This document shows, piece after piece, positions 17,908 to 28,324 of a DNA stretch of 64,000 nt. Both the position numbers and the translations under genes were made by a program. The notes under the pieces were generated by a model, which saw only the letters and a program-made list of their open reading frames with translations, searched no databases and was not told the DNA's origin. How positions within the stretch are numbered: the first letter of the stretch is position 1; each line of letters opens with the position of its first letter. This DNA comes from Candidatus Purcelliella pentastirinorum (GTDB lineage: Bacteria > Pseudomonadota > Gammaproteobacteria > Enterobacterales > Enterobacteriaceae). The stretch covers positions 1-64,000 of the forward strand of contig NZ_CP110496.1 of the NCBI RefSeq assembly GCF_028748785.1. The letters are read 5' to 3'.

Positions 17908-18798
17908 TTATATTTTTTTGTATAAAAAATCTTTTGGAATTGTTATTACAATAGTACTTATTATTAATGGTATTAATGCAAAAATTGATATTGTTGATAG
18001 TTTATGATTATAAATATAATTTTCTAAAGTAATAGATATTAATGGAAATAATATAAATACAATTGATGATTTAAATGTGGAAATTCTTTTTTGTAAAGTA
18101 AAATAACACATTACACCGCAAACTCCTCCAATAACACCTAAATAGAATATGGCTAATATTGAATCGATAGAAAAATTTGTTATTTTTGGGTTTTCAATGA
18201 ACCATCCCATAAATAGTAGTATAATTCCAGAACATAATGTTGGTATTGTATTAAATGTTATAATTGATACATGAGAATATTTTTTTTTACTTTCTACATA
18301 TAATATTGCATGTAAAATGATTGGTATTATGATTAATATGAATCCTAGCCAATGAGTGGTTTTATTTATTTTTGATTCTGTAAATAATATTATTGATAAA
18401 GATGTTATTGCAATTATTAATCCTAAAATTTGTTTTTTATTTGTTTTTTCTTTTGTTAATATTTTAGATGCAATTAATATTGCAATTGGCATATTTGCGA
18501 AAATTATTGATGCTAACCCTGAATTTATATATTTTTCGCTATATATCATTAATGTAAAAGGTATAGTAAAATAAAATATAGTTATTATTATTTGGAAATA
18601 TTTTTCCCCCACTGGAAATAATAAAGGTTTTTTTGTTAATTTTGCTATTATTATTAAAATTGGTGCAGTTATTATAAAACGTATTCCTGTAGCAAAAATT
18701 GGAGGTATTGTTTCTATTACAATTTTCATTATAATCCAGGTTGTTCCCCAGGTAAGTGTTACTGTGCTAAATAATCCAAATGTTATTAGTTTGTACAT
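17908..18798 (-). CDS. DMT-superfamily (EamA) inner-membrane transporter
   Basis: The protein is 296 aa with about ten hydrophobic segments arranged as two EamA repeats. The first opens with FGLFSTVTLTWGTTWIIMKI, the family-typical start. The second begins near residue 150. Short charged Lys-rich loops follow the positive-inside pattern. Substrate is unknown: members export amino acids, metabolites or sugars. Retention in such a reduced genome suggests exchange with the host (inference). It is convergent with the 5S gene and divergent from pmbA. Confidence 0.85.
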   Translation of the reverse strand: MYKLITFGLFSTVTLTWGTTWIIMKIVIETIPPIFATGIRFIITAPILIIIAKLTKKPLLFPVGEKYFQIIITIFYFTIPFTLMIYSEKYINSGLASIIFANMPIAILIASKILTKEKTNKKQILGLIIAITSLSIILFTESKINKTTHWLGFILIIIPIILHAILYVESKKKYSHVSIITFNTIPTLCSGIILLFMGWFIENPKITNFSIDSILAIFYLGVIGGVCGVMCYFTLQKRISTFKSSIVFILFPLISITLENYIYNHKLSTISIFALIPLIISTIVITIPKDFLYKKI

Positions 18799-18966
18799 AT
18801 TTTCTCCAATTATTATAAAATTTTTTTTCTATATTTTGAAAATATTTTTGATTATATTTTTAAAATAATTATATTATTGTTTAATTAGTATTTATTTTAA
18901 AAGTATACAATTTTTATATATTTTATTTTTATATTTTAAAAAATAATTTTATAATTTGGAGAATAG

Positions 18967-20307
18967 ATGAAAATATTTAATAAAATTCATCATTATAAGA
19001 AAAGTTTATATGAGATAGCCAAAAGAATTTTACATGTATCAAATAAAAAATTGTGTGATGTTAATATTATTCTTAGTAAGGATATTGGAATTAAAGTACT
19101 TACGCGTTATGGTAAAATGAAGAATATTGAATTTTATGATAGTTCTGATTTTGTTATTACTGTATTTTTAAATAATCGTAAAGGGATAGTTAGTTTTAAT
19201 AACATAGAATTAAAAAATATTTGTAATATTGTTGATAAAGCTATTTTAATGACTAATTATCTTAATTATGATCCATTTGTTGGAATACCAGATTTAGATC
19301 TTTTAGCTTCTAATTCTTTAGATTTAGATTTATTTCATTTATGGGAATTTGACATATCTAAAGCAATTGAATTAGCTTCTTTAGCAGAAATAACTGCATT
19401 AAATTTTGATTCAAGAATTGTAAGTACAGAAGGAGGGGAATTTATATCTAATGTAAATATTAAATTATTTGCTAATAATTATGATATTTTTAATTGTTGT
19501 ATTAGTAGTAGTTATTATTTGTCTTGTTGTGTTGTTGCATCATCTAAGAATGAAATGGAAAGGGATTATTTTTATACTGTAAGTAGAAAAATTAATGATT
19601 TAGATGAACCAGAATATATTGGTAAAACTTGTGCTTTACGTGTTTTGAAACGTTTAAATCCACTTAAATTAATTACTGGTACTTATCCAATTGTTTTTTT
19701 ATCTGATATTTCTAAACATTTATTTGAGTATTTGGTAATTGCCATTAGCGGGTATAATGTTTATCGTAAATCTACTTGTTTATATAGACATTTAAATCAA
19801 AAAATATTTCCTACGTGGTTAAATATAAATGAATCACCTCATATTTTACGAGGGTTGTTTTCTTCTTATTTTGATAGTGAGGGTGTTAGAACTGTTGATC
19901 ATATTATTGTTTTAAATGGTGTATTAAAAAAGTGGTTATTAACTAGTTATTCAAGTCGACAATTAGGTTTTAAAAGTACAGGACATTATGATGGTATACA
20001 TAATTGGTTTGTATCTCATAGTGATATAAGTTTTGAAAATCTTTTGTGTAAGGTTGATAATTGTATTTTAGTGACGGAATTAATAGGTCAGGGTGTTAAC
20101 ATAGTAACTGGTGATTATTCTAAAGGAGCTTTTGGATTTTGGGTTAATAAAGGAGTTATTGAATACCCCGTTAATGAAATAACTATTTCTGGAAATTTAA
20201 AAGATATGTGGAAGAATATATTATATTTAAGTAATGATATTGATAAGCGTAATAATATTCAATGTGGTTCTGTATTATTATCTGATATGCAAGTATCAGG
20301 TTTATAA
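18967..20307 (+). CDS. pmbA: Metalloprotease subunit PmbA/TldE
   Basis: Partner of TldD in a protease that matures or degrades small peptides and unfolded proteins. The protein is 446 aa (E. coli 450). The C-terminal region SYSSRQLGFKSTGHYDG and the FLSDISKHLFEYL region near 260 are typical. The GAFGFWVNKGVIEYPVNEIT block near 380-400 is the TldD/PmbA signature. TldE subunits lack the HExxxH zinc site, which is in TldD, so function depends on a tldD outside this window. The ATG follows a TTTGGAG ribosome-binding site. Confidence 0.95.
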   Translation: MKIFNKIHHYKKSLYEIAKRILHVSNKKLCDVNIILSKDIGIKVLTRYGKMKNIEFYDSSDFVITVFLNNRKGIVSFNNIELKNICNIVDKAILMTNYLNYDPFVGIPDLDLLASNSLDLDLFHLWEFDISKAIELASLAEITALNFDSRIVSTEGGEFISNVNIKLFANNYDIFNCCISSSYYLSCCVVASSKNEMERDYFYTVSRKINDLDEPEYIGKTCALRVLKRLNPLKLITGTYPIVFLSDISKHLFEYLVIAISGYNVYRKSTCLYRHLNQKIFPTWLNINESPHILRGLFSSYFDSEGVRTVDHIIVLNGVLKKWLLTSYSSRQLGFKSTGHYDGIHNWFVSHSDISFENLLCKVDNCILVTELIGQGVNIVTGDYSKGAFGFWVNKGVIEYPVNEITISGNLKDMWKNILYLSNDIDKRNNIQCGSVLLSDMQVSGL

Positions 20308-20333
20308 CTATTTTGTAAAATAATATTTTTTAT

Positions 20334-20708
20334 AAAGTTAACCTGTAAGCCGGGTTCTGTTTTTTGACAATCATTTGTCTAAGAAATTAATTACTTAATT
20401 ACTTTAGCGGTTTACCTAAATTTAATATATACAGGATCATATAATTTTAAACTTTATTTAACCTTGCTCCAAGTGGAGTTTGTATTGCTGAAAATTGTTA
20501 CCAATTTCACGGTGTGCTCTTACCACCCCTTTTCACCCTTACTAAATGTAAAATTAGCGGTTTATTTCTGTTACACTTTTCGTAGATTCACATCTCCCAG
20601 ATGTTATCTGGCACTTTTATCCTGTGGAGCCCGGACTTTCCTCTTTCTAAATAATTAATATTTTATAAATTTTAAAATTATTTAATCAGCGATTGTCTGG
20701 TTAACTTT
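20334..20708 (-). ncRNA. rnpB: RNase P RNA (M1 RNA), type A
   Basis: Catalytic RNA for 5' maturation of tRNAs. About 375 nt (E. coli 377). Read on the minus strand it has the conserved block GAGGAAAGTCCGGGCTCC near the 5' end, AAGGGTGAAAAGGGGTGGTA in the middle and ACAGAACCCGGCTTAC near the 3' end. The P1 helix closes exactly: 20699-20708 is the perfect complement of 20334-20343. The 5' end (AAAGTTAACCAGACAATCGC) closely follows E. coli M1 RNA. It lies inside the last nine codons of rsmI on the same strand. Confidence 0.95.
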
Positions 20709-21566
20709 ATAGTTATCTTTTTTTTGATATTTTTTTATAATAAAATTATATAATTGGTTTTTTTTAATTTTATGTATTTTAGCTGTTATGTCAATTGCTT
20801 TTTTTACTGATATAGTATTGTTTAGAATTTTAAATGTGTTTATTATTTTATCGGATATATTTTTTTTTTTTTCTTTATATCCATTAATTATAATTACTAT
20901 TTCACCTTTTTTTTTTATTTCTTTGTTTTCGAATAAATATAATAAATTAATTGCTGTTGTTTTGTGAATGGTTTCCCATATTTTTGTCATTTCTTTTGCT
21001 AATAATACTTTTCTGTTTTTACCAAATATTGTTATTATTGTTTTCAAACTTTTTATTATTCTATGTTTTGATTCATAGAAGATTATTGTTTTTTTTTCTT
21101 TTTTTAAAGATTTCAATAATGTTTCTTTAGATTTTTTTTTTTTTGGTAAAAATCCTTCATAGCAAAATTTATTAGATGACATTCCTGATGCACTAAGAGC
21201 GGTTATTGCAGCACATGGTCCAGGTAATGGTATTATTTTTATATTTGATAAATGGCATGCATGTATTAATTTATATCCTGGATCATTTATTGTAGGTGTT
21301 CCAGCATTTGAAAGTAATGCTATATTTTTACCAGTTTCAATTAATTTTATTATTTTTTTTATTTTTTTCTTTTCATAATCGTTATTAAATTTTAAAATTG
21401 TTTTTTTTATTTTAAAATAATTTATTAATATTTTTGTATGTTTTATATTTTCTGCTAAAATTATGTCTATTTTTTTTAAAATATTTATTGCCCTATATGT
21501 AATGTCTTCTAAATTACCTATGGGTGTTGGAACTATGTATAATTTGTTTTTTTTTAATATTTTCAT
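20682..21566 (-). CDS. rsmI: 16S rRNA 2'-O-methyltransferase (C1402)
   Basis: Methylates the ribose of C1402 in 16S rRNA. The protein is 294 aa (E. coli 286). The N-terminal YIVPTPIGNLEDITYRA is the family hallmark, and LLSNAGTPTINDPGY and PGPCAAITALSASG follow (SAM-binding tetrapyrrole-methylase fold). After the last residues alignable with E. coli (NQLYNFIIKKYQKK) about ten extra residues end in VNQTIAD, encoded by the 5' strand of rnpB. The ancestral stop seems to have been lost and translation now ends inside the RNA gene. Confidence 0.95.
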   Translation of the reverse strand: MKILKKNKLYIVPTPIGNLEDITYRAINILKKIDIILAENIKHTKILINYFKIKKTILKFNNDYEKKKIKKIIKLIETGKNIALLSNAGTPTINDPGYKLIHACHLSNIKIIPLPGPCAAITALSASGMSSNKFCYEGFLPKKKKSKETLLKSLKKEKKTIIFYESKHRIIKSLKTIITIFGKNRKVLLAKEMTKIWETIHKTTAINLLYLFENKEIKKKGEIVIIINGYKEKKKNISDKIINTFKILNNTISVKKAIDITAKIHKIKKNQLYNFIIKKYQKKDNYKVNQTIAD

Positions 21567-21795
21567 TTTTATGTTATTGTTAATTTCTAATGTTTATATT
21601 AAATTTGATCTATTTTTTAATATCTTGTTAGATATTTAATTTATTTTTTTATTTTATTTAATGGTAAATTTTTTAATTTATCATTTTTAATAGATAAATT
21701 ATTCATTAATATATTTTACAAGTGTTTAAATAATTTAAATTTTATAAATATATAATAAAATATATTTTTTTTTTAAACATAGTTAAATAACATAA

Positions 21796-22035
21796 TTATG
21801 TTTTATTTTTAAATAGATATTTATACATTTTTTTTGTTAATATTTCACGATCTTTTTTTTTATTCATATTTAATTTATTTTCATTTATCAATATAGTTTG
21901 TTTTTTTATCCATTGTTCCCATGCTTGTTGAGATATGTTTTTATATATTAATTTTCCAATTTTACCTGGATAAAATTGTATTTTTTGTTTTTTAGCTTTT
22001 TTTTTTAAAAATGTGCAAAATATTTTATTATTCAT
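21796..22035 (-). CDS. yggX: Iron-trafficking protein YggX
   Basis: Small protein linked to Fe(II) handling and protection of Fe-S clusters. The protein is 79 aa (E. coli 91). The N-terminus FCTFLKKKAKKQ carries the conserved Cys7. YPGKIGKLIYKNISQQAWEQW and QTILINENKLNM match strongly. The C-terminus stops after the equivalent of E. coli FLFEGK and loses the last dozen residues. In E. coli it lies downstream of mutY, with yggT, ruvX and rsmE some kilobases away. Here those four remain in order with the intervening genes deleted. Confidence 0.95.
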   Translation of the reverse strand: MNNKIFCTFLKKKAKKQKIQFYPGKIGKLIYKNISQQAWEQWIKKQTILINENKLNMNKKKDREILTKKMYKYLFKNKT

Positions 22036-22083
22036 GTTTATTATTATGTTTTATTAGTTTTATAAAATATGTATTTGTGTTTT

Positions 22084-22635
22084 TTATATTATATTCCAAA
22101 TTTTAGGTATTATTTCTGCACCTAGTTTATTTATAAAATATATGAGTATTATTATACTTGTTGTAGAAAAATCAATATTGTATATTATTGGAATTATTTT
22201 TCTTGTTTTTTTTAGAATTGGTTCAGTTAATTGTATTATTATGTAATAAGTTGGGTTCATTTCTTTTATTATTATATTCATTAATGATCTTGTAATTAAA
22301 ATCCAAAATATTAAATATCCAATTGATTTTATTAATGATATTATTACAATTATTGATAATAAAATAATTGTTATTTGTAAATTTTTTGTTGATATTGATA
22401 TATAACATTTTATTATTGTCAATATTACTAATGCTAATATAAATATATTATCTAAAATTTTTTTTTTTGAAATATATATTTCTGCTTTTTTTTTAATTTG
22501 TTGTGTTAATTTAATGACAATTTGTGAATATGGATTGTATATATCACAATTAAATTTTTGCATCCATAATCTTAATATTATTATTAAAATATAAAAATTT
22601 ATAAAAGAGTTTAATGTTTCTGTAATATTTAACAT
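22084..22635 (-). CDS. yggT: YggT-family integral membrane protein
   Basis: Membrane protein of 183 aa (E. coli 188) made of two YGGT repeats, each with a pair of hydrophobic segments (residues about 5-25 and 60-110, then 120-180). The repeat signature is visible as MQKFNCDIYNPYSQIVIKLT and MNPTYYIIIQLTEPILKKTR. Biochemical role is not established. Homologs are linked to osmotic or K+ related phenotypes and cell-division-type gene clusters. Between ruvX and yggX in a shrunken E. coli-like block. Confidence 0.92.
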   Translation of the reverse strand: MLNITETLNSFINFYILIIILRLWMQKFNCDIYNPYSQIVIKLTQQIKKKAEIYISKKKILDNIFILALVILTIIKCYISISTKNLQITIILLSIIVIISLIKSIGYLIFWILITRSLMNIIIKEMNPTYYIIIQLTEPILKKTRKIIPIIYNIDFSTTSIIILIYFINKLGAEIIPKIWNII

Positions 22636-22708
22636 GAATACCTGTTTATGTTTTGTATTAATAAAAATGTTTTATTTTTATTGTTTTATAAAATATTTAT
22701 TGTTAGTT

Positions 22709-23155
22709 TTATTTATTTTTATTTTTAAATTGATTTTTGTTATTTTTTAACCAACTTTCTAATATTAATACTGCAGAATATGAATCTATATTTATTTTTT
22801 TTAAATTTTTATGTTCTAAATTGTTTAAAATATTAATTTTTGCTTCTATTGTTGTTAATCTTTCATCATGTAGTTCTACCGGTATATTTAGAATATTTCT
22901 TAATTTATTGGCAAATTTTTTGGTTTTTCTTGTAAAAATTTGTTCTGTATTATTCATATTTAATGGTAATCCTAAAATGATTAAATTTGGTTCCCATTCT
23001 TTTTTTAATTTTTTAATTTTTATCCAATCTGGCATATTATTTTTTATTTTTATTAAATTTAATGGTTCTGCTGTTTTTGTTATTGTTTGTCCTACTGCTA
23101 CTCCAATTTTTTTTGTTCCGAAATCGAAGGCTAATAATTTCATTTTTATTCTCAA
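22709..23155 (-). CDS. ruvX: RuvX/YqgF RNase H-fold protein
   Basis: RNase H-like protein assigned to 16S rRNA 3' or 5' end processing and, in some bacteria, Holliday junction resolution. The protein is 148 aa (E. coli 138). The first active-site Asp is in LLAFDFGTKKIGVAVG. LGLPLNMNN and DERLTTIEA supply the other conserved acidic regions. Two in-frame starts exist: MRIKMKLLAFDFG, where the second Met (23143) better matches the family start. In E. coli yqgE precedes it; yqgE and gshB are missing here. Confidence 0.95.
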   Translation of the reverse strand: MRIKMKLLAFDFGTKKIGVAVGQTITKTAEPLNLIKIKNNMPDWIKIKKLKKEWEPNLIILGLPLNMNNTEQIFTRKTKKFANKLRNILNIPVELHDERLTTIEAKINILNNLEHKNLKKINIDSYSAVLILESWLKNNKNQFKNKNK

Positions 23156-23351
23156 TAGATATTATTTTATTTTTTTAACATTAATTTTTTTTTACATGAA
23201 TTATTTTTCATGGTTATTATAGCTATATTATTAATAATCTTATTATTTATTATTTTAATAATGTGATTTTTTTTATTGTGTTTAATTTTTAATTAATTTT
23301 ATTTATTTTATTTTGTATATTTATTGTAATTTAATTGCATAATTAATTTTT

Positions 23352-24086
23352 TTATTTTAAATCTCCAAATATTAGTTGTATTGTTGTAATTGCCACAATT
23401 GCTGCAGTTTCAGTTCTTAATATTCTAGGACCCAATGAAATATTAATAAAGTTATAATAATTTAACATTTTTATTTCTTCTATTAATAAACCTTTTTCTG
23501 ATCCTATTAATATCTTAAAATTTTTTTTTGTTTTTTTAATTTTATTAATTTTATTTTTTGTTTTATTGTAAAAATTTATTTTAATTGTATTTTTTTCTTT
23601 TTTTTTTACCCATTCTTTTAATTTTATAGGTTTTTTTATTTCAGGTAAAATATTTCTTCCGCATTGTTGACATGCTGAAATTATAATTTTTTTCCATTTA
23701 TTTATTTTATTTTTTATTTTGTATTTATTTATTTTTATTAAGTTATTTTTTGAAAATAAAGGGGTTATAGTGTTTATTCCTAATTCTACAGATTTTTGTA
23801 TGATCCATTTCATTTTTTTATCTGTTGATATTATTTGTCCTAGATGTATGTTTAATGGTGATTCATATTTTTTATTTATTTTTTTTATTAATTTTAATTT
23901 TAATTTATTTTTATTAATAGAAATTATATTTCCTAGATAAATTTGATTATATTTATTAAATATTTTTATTTTATCTCCTAGTTTTAGGCGTAGTACTTTT
24001 ATTAAATATTTTTTATTATTCTTATTTAGAGTTATGATCTTTTTTAATTTCAGTTTTTTTTTTTTGTAAATATTAGGAATATACAT
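23352..24086 (-). CDS. rsmE: 16S rRNA m3U1498 methyltransferase
   Basis: Methylates U1498 in the decoding region of the small subunit. The protein is 244 aa (E. coli 243). An N-terminal PUA-like domain precedes the SPOUT knot domain. The SAM-binding motif is ILIGSEKGL near 190-198 and the knot is SLGPRILRTETAAI near 217-230. AIISACQQCGR is visible as IISACQQCGRNILPEI. The middle is extremely Lys-rich, reflecting base composition. It heads the rsmE-ruvX-yggT-yggX series on the minus strand. Confidence 0.95.
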   Translation of the reverse strand: MYIPNIYKKKKLKLKKIITLNKNNKKYLIKVLRLKLGDKIKIFNKYNQIYLGNIISINKNKLKLKLIKKINKKYESPLNIHLGQIISTDKKMKWIIQKSVELGINTITPLFSKNNLIKINKYKIKNKINKWKKIIISACQQCGRNILPEIKKPIKLKEWVKKKEKNTIKINFYNKTKNKINKIKKTKKNFKILIGSEKGLLIEEIKMLNYYNFINISLGPRILRTETAAIVAITTIQLIFGDLK

Positions 24087-24206
24087 GGGTTATATAATAT
24101 ATTTTAGATATTTTTAAATTTTTTTGTTAATTTTTTGCTAAATTTTATTAAGATATTATTGTATTTTTATACATTTTATTTATTTTATTGAATTTAATAT
24201 TTGGTA

Positions 24207-24956
24207 TTAATTTTTTTTATTTAATGTGTAATATCTAAATATATAAATTATTTGTATACTAGAAAATAAATTATTTATGGTTTGTATTGTAATTAAATTT
24301 ATTGATTTTGAGAAAAATATTATTTTTGTACTAATAATAAATATTATAATTTTAGCAATAAAAATTAATGAAATACCAAAAGTTATTATTTTTATATTTT
24401 TATTAGCAAGTAATATACTTTTTTTTATGGAGTTTATTATTTTTTTATTTTCTATAATTAATATTATTTGTGATAGAGATAAAATAGAAGAAATTATTAT
24501 TCCTGGTATTATAAATATAATCATCCCTATTTCTGTAATTGTATTAATTATTGTTGTTAATATTAATGATTTTGGAAAATTATTTAATATTTTGCATATT
24601 AATTTTTGAATATTATTTTCCTTTTTTTTTAATATATTGTTTATTATATTTATCAAACTTACATTTAAAAATGTATTTCCAATTAAATGAGAACATGTAA
24701 TCACTATACATAGTTGTATGAATATTTTTTTTTCTTCTTTTGTCATTTTTAATATTAATTCTATTAAATTTTGTTTTAAATTAAATATTTCATATTGATT
24801 AATTAAATTTTGTAAATATTCTATTTTTGGTATTAATGTATTATTTATTGTTATTGTTATAAACGAAGCAATAATAGAAATTAGTAATATTTTTATAAAT
24901 TGTTTTTTATAAAAGAAAATTGTGTTTTTAGATATTTTTTTAATTTTTATATTCAT
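24207..24956 (-). CDS. yciC: YciC-family (UPF0259) inner-membrane protein
   Basis: The protein is 249 aa (E. coli 247) with about six hydrophobic segments. Collinear matches to YciC include the N-terminal NTIFFYKKQFIKILLISIIA, the IGMIIFIIPGIIISSILSLS segment near 150 and the C-terminal IIYIFRYYTL. Function is unknown. It stands alone between rsmE and the ribosomal island, and retention of an uncharacterised membrane protein in a reduced genome is notable. It is divergent from rpsL across a 310-base spacer. Confidence 0.85.
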   Translation of the reverse strand: MNIKIKKISKNTIFFYKKQFIKILLISIIASFITITINNTLIPKIEYLQNLINQYEIFNLKQNLIELILKMTKEEKKIFIQLCIVITCSHLIGNTFLNVSLINIINNILKKKENNIQKLICKILNNFPKSLILTTIINTITEIGMIIFIIPGIIISSILSLSQIILIIENKKIINSIKKSILLANKNIKIITFGISLIFIAKIIIFIISTKIIFFSKSINLITIQTINNLFSSIQIIYIFRYYTLNKKN

Positions 24957-25266
24957 TTAATTTATCCCATAATTAATTCTATATTTTAAATTTTATAAAT
25001 ATATTTTTTATTTTAAAAATATTTTAGTATTTTTTTTTTTTATGATAGTATTATCTATTATTTATGTAAATTTTATTTATTTAAAATTATTTAAAGTATT
25101 TATTTTTAAATTATGAAATTTTATATTTCAATGATTTTTTTTTGATTTTCAATATTTTAAGTTTTTAAATTATATTTTAATTAAAATTTATTTATTTTAA
25201 CATTAATATTATCGTTTGTTTATTTTCTAATATTATAAAATAATTAAATAAGTTAAGGATTATTGA
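24957..25266 (+). promoter_or_regulatory. Intergenic region upstream of the ribosomal island
   Basis: A 310-base, nearly pure A/T spacer between divergent yciC and rpsL. It must hold the str operon promoter, but many AT-rich hexamers compete and I cannot single one out. An AAGGAT ribosome-binding site lies about 8 bases before the rpsL ATG. No gene remnant recognised. Confidence 0.4.
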
Positions 25267-25638
25267 ATGGCGACAATTAATCAATTAGTACGTAATTCCA
25301 GAGTTCGTAAGTTTTATAAAAGTAATGTTTCAGCTTTACGATCCTGTCCACATAAACGTGGTGTATGTATTAGAGTATATACAACTACTCCTAAAAAGCC
25401 TAATTCGGCATTGCGTAAAGTATGTCGTGTTAGATTAACTAATGGTCTAGAAGTCACATCATATATTGGAGGTGAGGGTCATAATTTACAGGAACATTCA
25501 ATGGTTTTGATCAGAGGTGGTAGAGTAAAAGATTTGCCTGGAGTTAGATATCATGTTGTTCGAGGAGCTTTAGACTGCGATGGTGTTAAAAATCGTAAGA
25601 ATTCTCGTTCAAAATATGGTGTTAAAATTAAGAAATAA
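25267..25638 (+). CDS. rpsL: 30S ribosomal protein S12
   Basis: Decoding-centre protein at the 30S/50S interface. The protein is 123 aa (E. coli 124). The conserved [20 protein letters not shown] and the loop [20 protein letters not shown] are intact, including Lys43 and Lys88 equivalents where streptomycin resistance usually arises (both Lys here, the sensitive state). First gene of the str operon, followed by rpsG, fusA and tuf. Confidence 0.98.
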   Translation: MATINQLVRNSRVRKFYKSNVSALRSCPHKRGVCIRVYTTTPKKPNSALRKVCRVRLTNGLEVTSYIGGEGHNLQEHSMVLIRGGRVKDLPGVRYHVVRGALDCDGVKNRKNSRSKYGVKIKK

Positions 25639-25668
25639 TTGTTCATATTTAGGAGGTAATTTTATTTT

Positions 25669-26139
25669 ATGTCACGTAGACGTGTTATTGGCCAACGTGA
25701 TATTTTACCTGATCCAAAATTTGGATCTGTTTTATTATCTAAATTTATTAATATATTAATGGTTGACGGTAAAAAATCTCTTGCTGAATCTACTATTTAT
25801 ATAGTACTTAATGTTTTATCTAAACGGTTAAATAAAAAAGAGCTAGATATATTTGATGTTGCTATCGAAAATGTTCGTCCTATGATTGAAGTAAAATCTA
25901 GAAGAGTTGGTGGTTCAACTTATCAGGTTCCTGTTGAAATACGTTTGTTACGTAGTAATAGGTTGGCTATGCGTTGGATAATTACTTCTGCCAGAAATCG
26001 TAGTGGTAAATCAATGATTATACGATTGGCAAATGAATTATGTGATGCCTATGAAAATAAAGGCAATTCAATTAAAAAGAAGGAAGAAGTTCATAGAATG
26101 GCTGAGGCTAATAAAGCTTTTGCACATTATCGTTGGTAA
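25669..26139 (+). CDS. rpsG: 30S ribosomal protein S7
   Basis: Primary 16S-binding protein that nucleates the 30S head. The protein is 156 aa, the length of the E. coli B form, with [20 protein letters not shown] at the N-terminus and [13 protein letters not shown] at the end. It is preceded by an unusually strong Shine-Dalgarno AGGAGGT at 25651-25657, 11 bases before the start. In E. coli S7 represses the str operon at the rpsL-rpsG junction. The 30-base junction here is too short to fold the same control structure. Confidence 0.98.
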   Translation: MSRRRVIGQRDILPDPKFGSVLLSKFINILMVDGKKSLAESTIYIVLNVLSKRLNKKELDIFDVAIENVRPMIEVKSRRVGGSTYQVPVEIRLLRSNRLAMRWIITSARNRSGKSMIIRLANELCDAYENKGNSIKKKEEVHRMAEANKAFAHYRW

Positions 26140-26163
26140 TTTTGTTTATTTTAGGTGTTTAAA

Positions 26164-28272
26164 ATGTCTCGTTCTGTATCTATATCACAATATCGTAATA
26201 TTGGTATCAGCGCTCATATAGATGCTGGTAAAACTACTACAACTGAAAGGATTTTATTTTATACTGGGGTTAATCATAAAATTGGTGAGGTTCATGATGG
26301 TGCCGCCACAATGGATTGGATGGAACAAGAACAGGAACGTGGAATTACTATAACTTCTGCTGCAACTACAGCTTTTTGGTCTGGTATGACAAATCAATTT
26401 AATTCTCATCGTATTAATATAATTGATACACCTGGTCATGTTGATTTTACTATTGAAGTAGAACGATCTATGCGTGTATTAGATGGTGTTGTGATGTTAT
26501 ATTGTGCTGTTGGAGGTGTTCAACCTCAATCTGAAACTGTTTGGCGTCAAGCAAATAAATATAAGGTTCCTAGAATTGCGTTTGTGAATAAGATGGATAG
26601 ATTAGGCGCTGATTTTTTTAAGGTTGTTGATCAAATTAAATTTAAATTAGGAGCTAATGTTATTCCTATACAGTTAGCTATTGGTAACGAAGAAAAATTT
26701 ATTGGAATCATTGATCTTGTAAAAATGAAAGCTATTTATTGGAATGATTTTGATCAGGGTTTAACTTTTATTTATAATGATATTCCTTTTGAAATGTTAG
26801 ATATTTCTAATATATGGAGACAAAAATTAATTGAAATAGCTGTTGAATCTGATGATTATTTAATAAATAAATATTTTAATAATGAGGTATTATCGGAACG
26901 TGAAATACAATTTGCTTTAAGAAAAAAAGTATTAGATAATGAAGTTGTATTATTGACATGTGGGTCTTCTTTTAAAAATAAAGGAGTTCAATCCTTACTT
27001 GATGCTATAATTGATTATTTACCATCGCCATTAGATGTTCCTCCTATTAAAGGGATTTCTCATATTAATAGCAATATAGTAGTTAATCGTAGTACTAGTG
27101 ATAAAGAAAAATTTTCAGCTTTAGCTTTTAAAATTGCTAATGACTCTTTTGTTGGTAATTTAACTTTTTTTAGAGTATATTCTGGTATTATTAGAACTGG
27201 TGATATTGTTTATAATCCCAGAAAATCTAAAAGAGAAAGATTAGGTCGTATAGTTCAAATGCATGCTAATAAACGTGAGGAAATAAAAGAGGTTAGAGCT
27301 GGAGATATAGCCGCTGCTATAGGATTGAAGGATGTTATTACGGGTGATACTCTATGTTCTGTAGAAGAACCAATTATTTTAGAACGTATGAAATTTCCTG
27401 ATCCTGTAATTTCTGTTGCTATTGAACCTAAAACTAAATCTGATCAGGAGAAAATGGGATTAGTTTTAAGTCGTTTGTCTAAAGAAGATCCATCATTTAG
27501 AGTAAATATTGATAAAGAATCTAACCAGACCATTATTTCTGGCATGGGTGAATTACATTTAGAAATTCTAATAGATAGAATGAAAAGAGAGTATGATATT
27601 GATGTTGATGTCGGTAAACCTCGTGTTGCTTATCGTGAAACAATTTGTTCTTTTGTTAAAAACATAGAGGGAAAATATATTAGACAATCAGGTGGTAGAG
27701 GTCAGTATGGTCATGTTGTAATAGATTTAATACCATTAAAATCTTTTAATATAAGTTATAAGTTTACAAATGATATTAAAGGTGGTATCATTCCAAATGA
27801 GTATATTTCTTCTATAGATAAAAGTATTCAAGAACAGCTGAAAGCAGGACCATTAGCTGGTTATCCTGTTGTTAATGTTGGGGTGAGATTACATTTTGGA
27901 TCTTATCATAATGTTGATTCTTCTGAATATGCATTTAAATTAGCTGCATCTATTGCATTTAAAGAAGCATTTAAGCTTGCTAACCCTACAATATTAGAAC
28001 CTATAATGAGTGTTGAAATAGAAACTCCTAATGAATATATGGGAGATGTTATTGGTGATTTAAATCGTAGAAGGGGTGTTATCGGTAATATGATTGATAT
28101 AATGACTGGTAAAGTTATTAATGCTGAAGTACCCTTATCTGAAATGTTTGGTTATGCCACAGATCTACGTTCCAATACGCAAGGTAGAGCTTCTTATAGT
28201 ATGGAATTTTTAAAGTACATTGAAGCACCTAGTTATATATCTAAAGATATAATAGAAATGCATTCTAAATAA
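26164..28272 (+). CDS. fusA: Elongation factor G
   Basis: GTPase that drives translocation and ribosome recycling. The ATG at 26164 gives 702 aa (E. coli 704). An in-frame GTG at 26155 would add three residues. G1 motif [13 protein letters not shown] near residues 17-29. G3 DTPGHVDF near 88-95. G4 NKMD near 142-145. Domain IV keeps [10 protein letters not shown]. Downstream of rpsG by 24 bases. Confidence 0.98.
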   Translation: MSRSVSISQYRNIGISAHIDAGKTTTTERILFYTGVNHKIGEVHDGAATMDWMEQEQERGITITSAATTAFWSGMTNQFNSHRINIIDTPGHVDFTIEVERSMRVLDGVVMLYCAVGGVQPQSETVWRQANKYKVPRIAFVNKMDRLGADFFKVVDQIKFKLGANVIPIQLAIGNEEKFIGIIDLVKMKAIYWNDFDQGLTFIYNDIPFEMLDISNIWRQKLIEIAVESDDYLINKYFNNEVLSEREIQFALRKKVLDNEVVLLTCGSSFKNKGVQSLLDAIIDYLPSPLDVPPIKGISHINSNIVVNRSTSDKEKFSALAFKIANDSFVGNLTFFRVYSGIIRTGDIVYNPRKSKRERLGRIVQMHANKREEIKEVRAGDIAAAIGLKDVITGDTLCSVEEPIILERMKFPDPVISVAIEPKTKSDQEKMGLVLSRLSKEDPSFRVNIDKESNQTIISGMGELHLEILIDRMKREYDIDVDVGKPRVAYRETICSFVKNIEGKYIRQSGGRGQYGHVVIDLIPLKSFNISYKFTNDIKGGIIPNEYISSIDKSIQEQLKAGPLAGYPVVNVGVRLHFGSYHNVDSSEYAFKLAASIAFKEAFKLANPTILEPIMSVEIETPNEYMGDVIGDLNRRRGVIGNMIDIMTGKVINAEVPLSEMFGYATDLRSNTQGRASYSMEFLKYIEAPSYISKDIIEMHSK

Positions 28273-28324
28273 TAGATTTTTAAAATTTGTTACATTTTAA
28301 GTAAATACATTAAGGAATTTGATT

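Noticed and set aside
20464-20658. 64-codon open frame between pmbA and rsmI
   Set aside because: It is antisense to conserved RNase P RNA sequence; no protein match.
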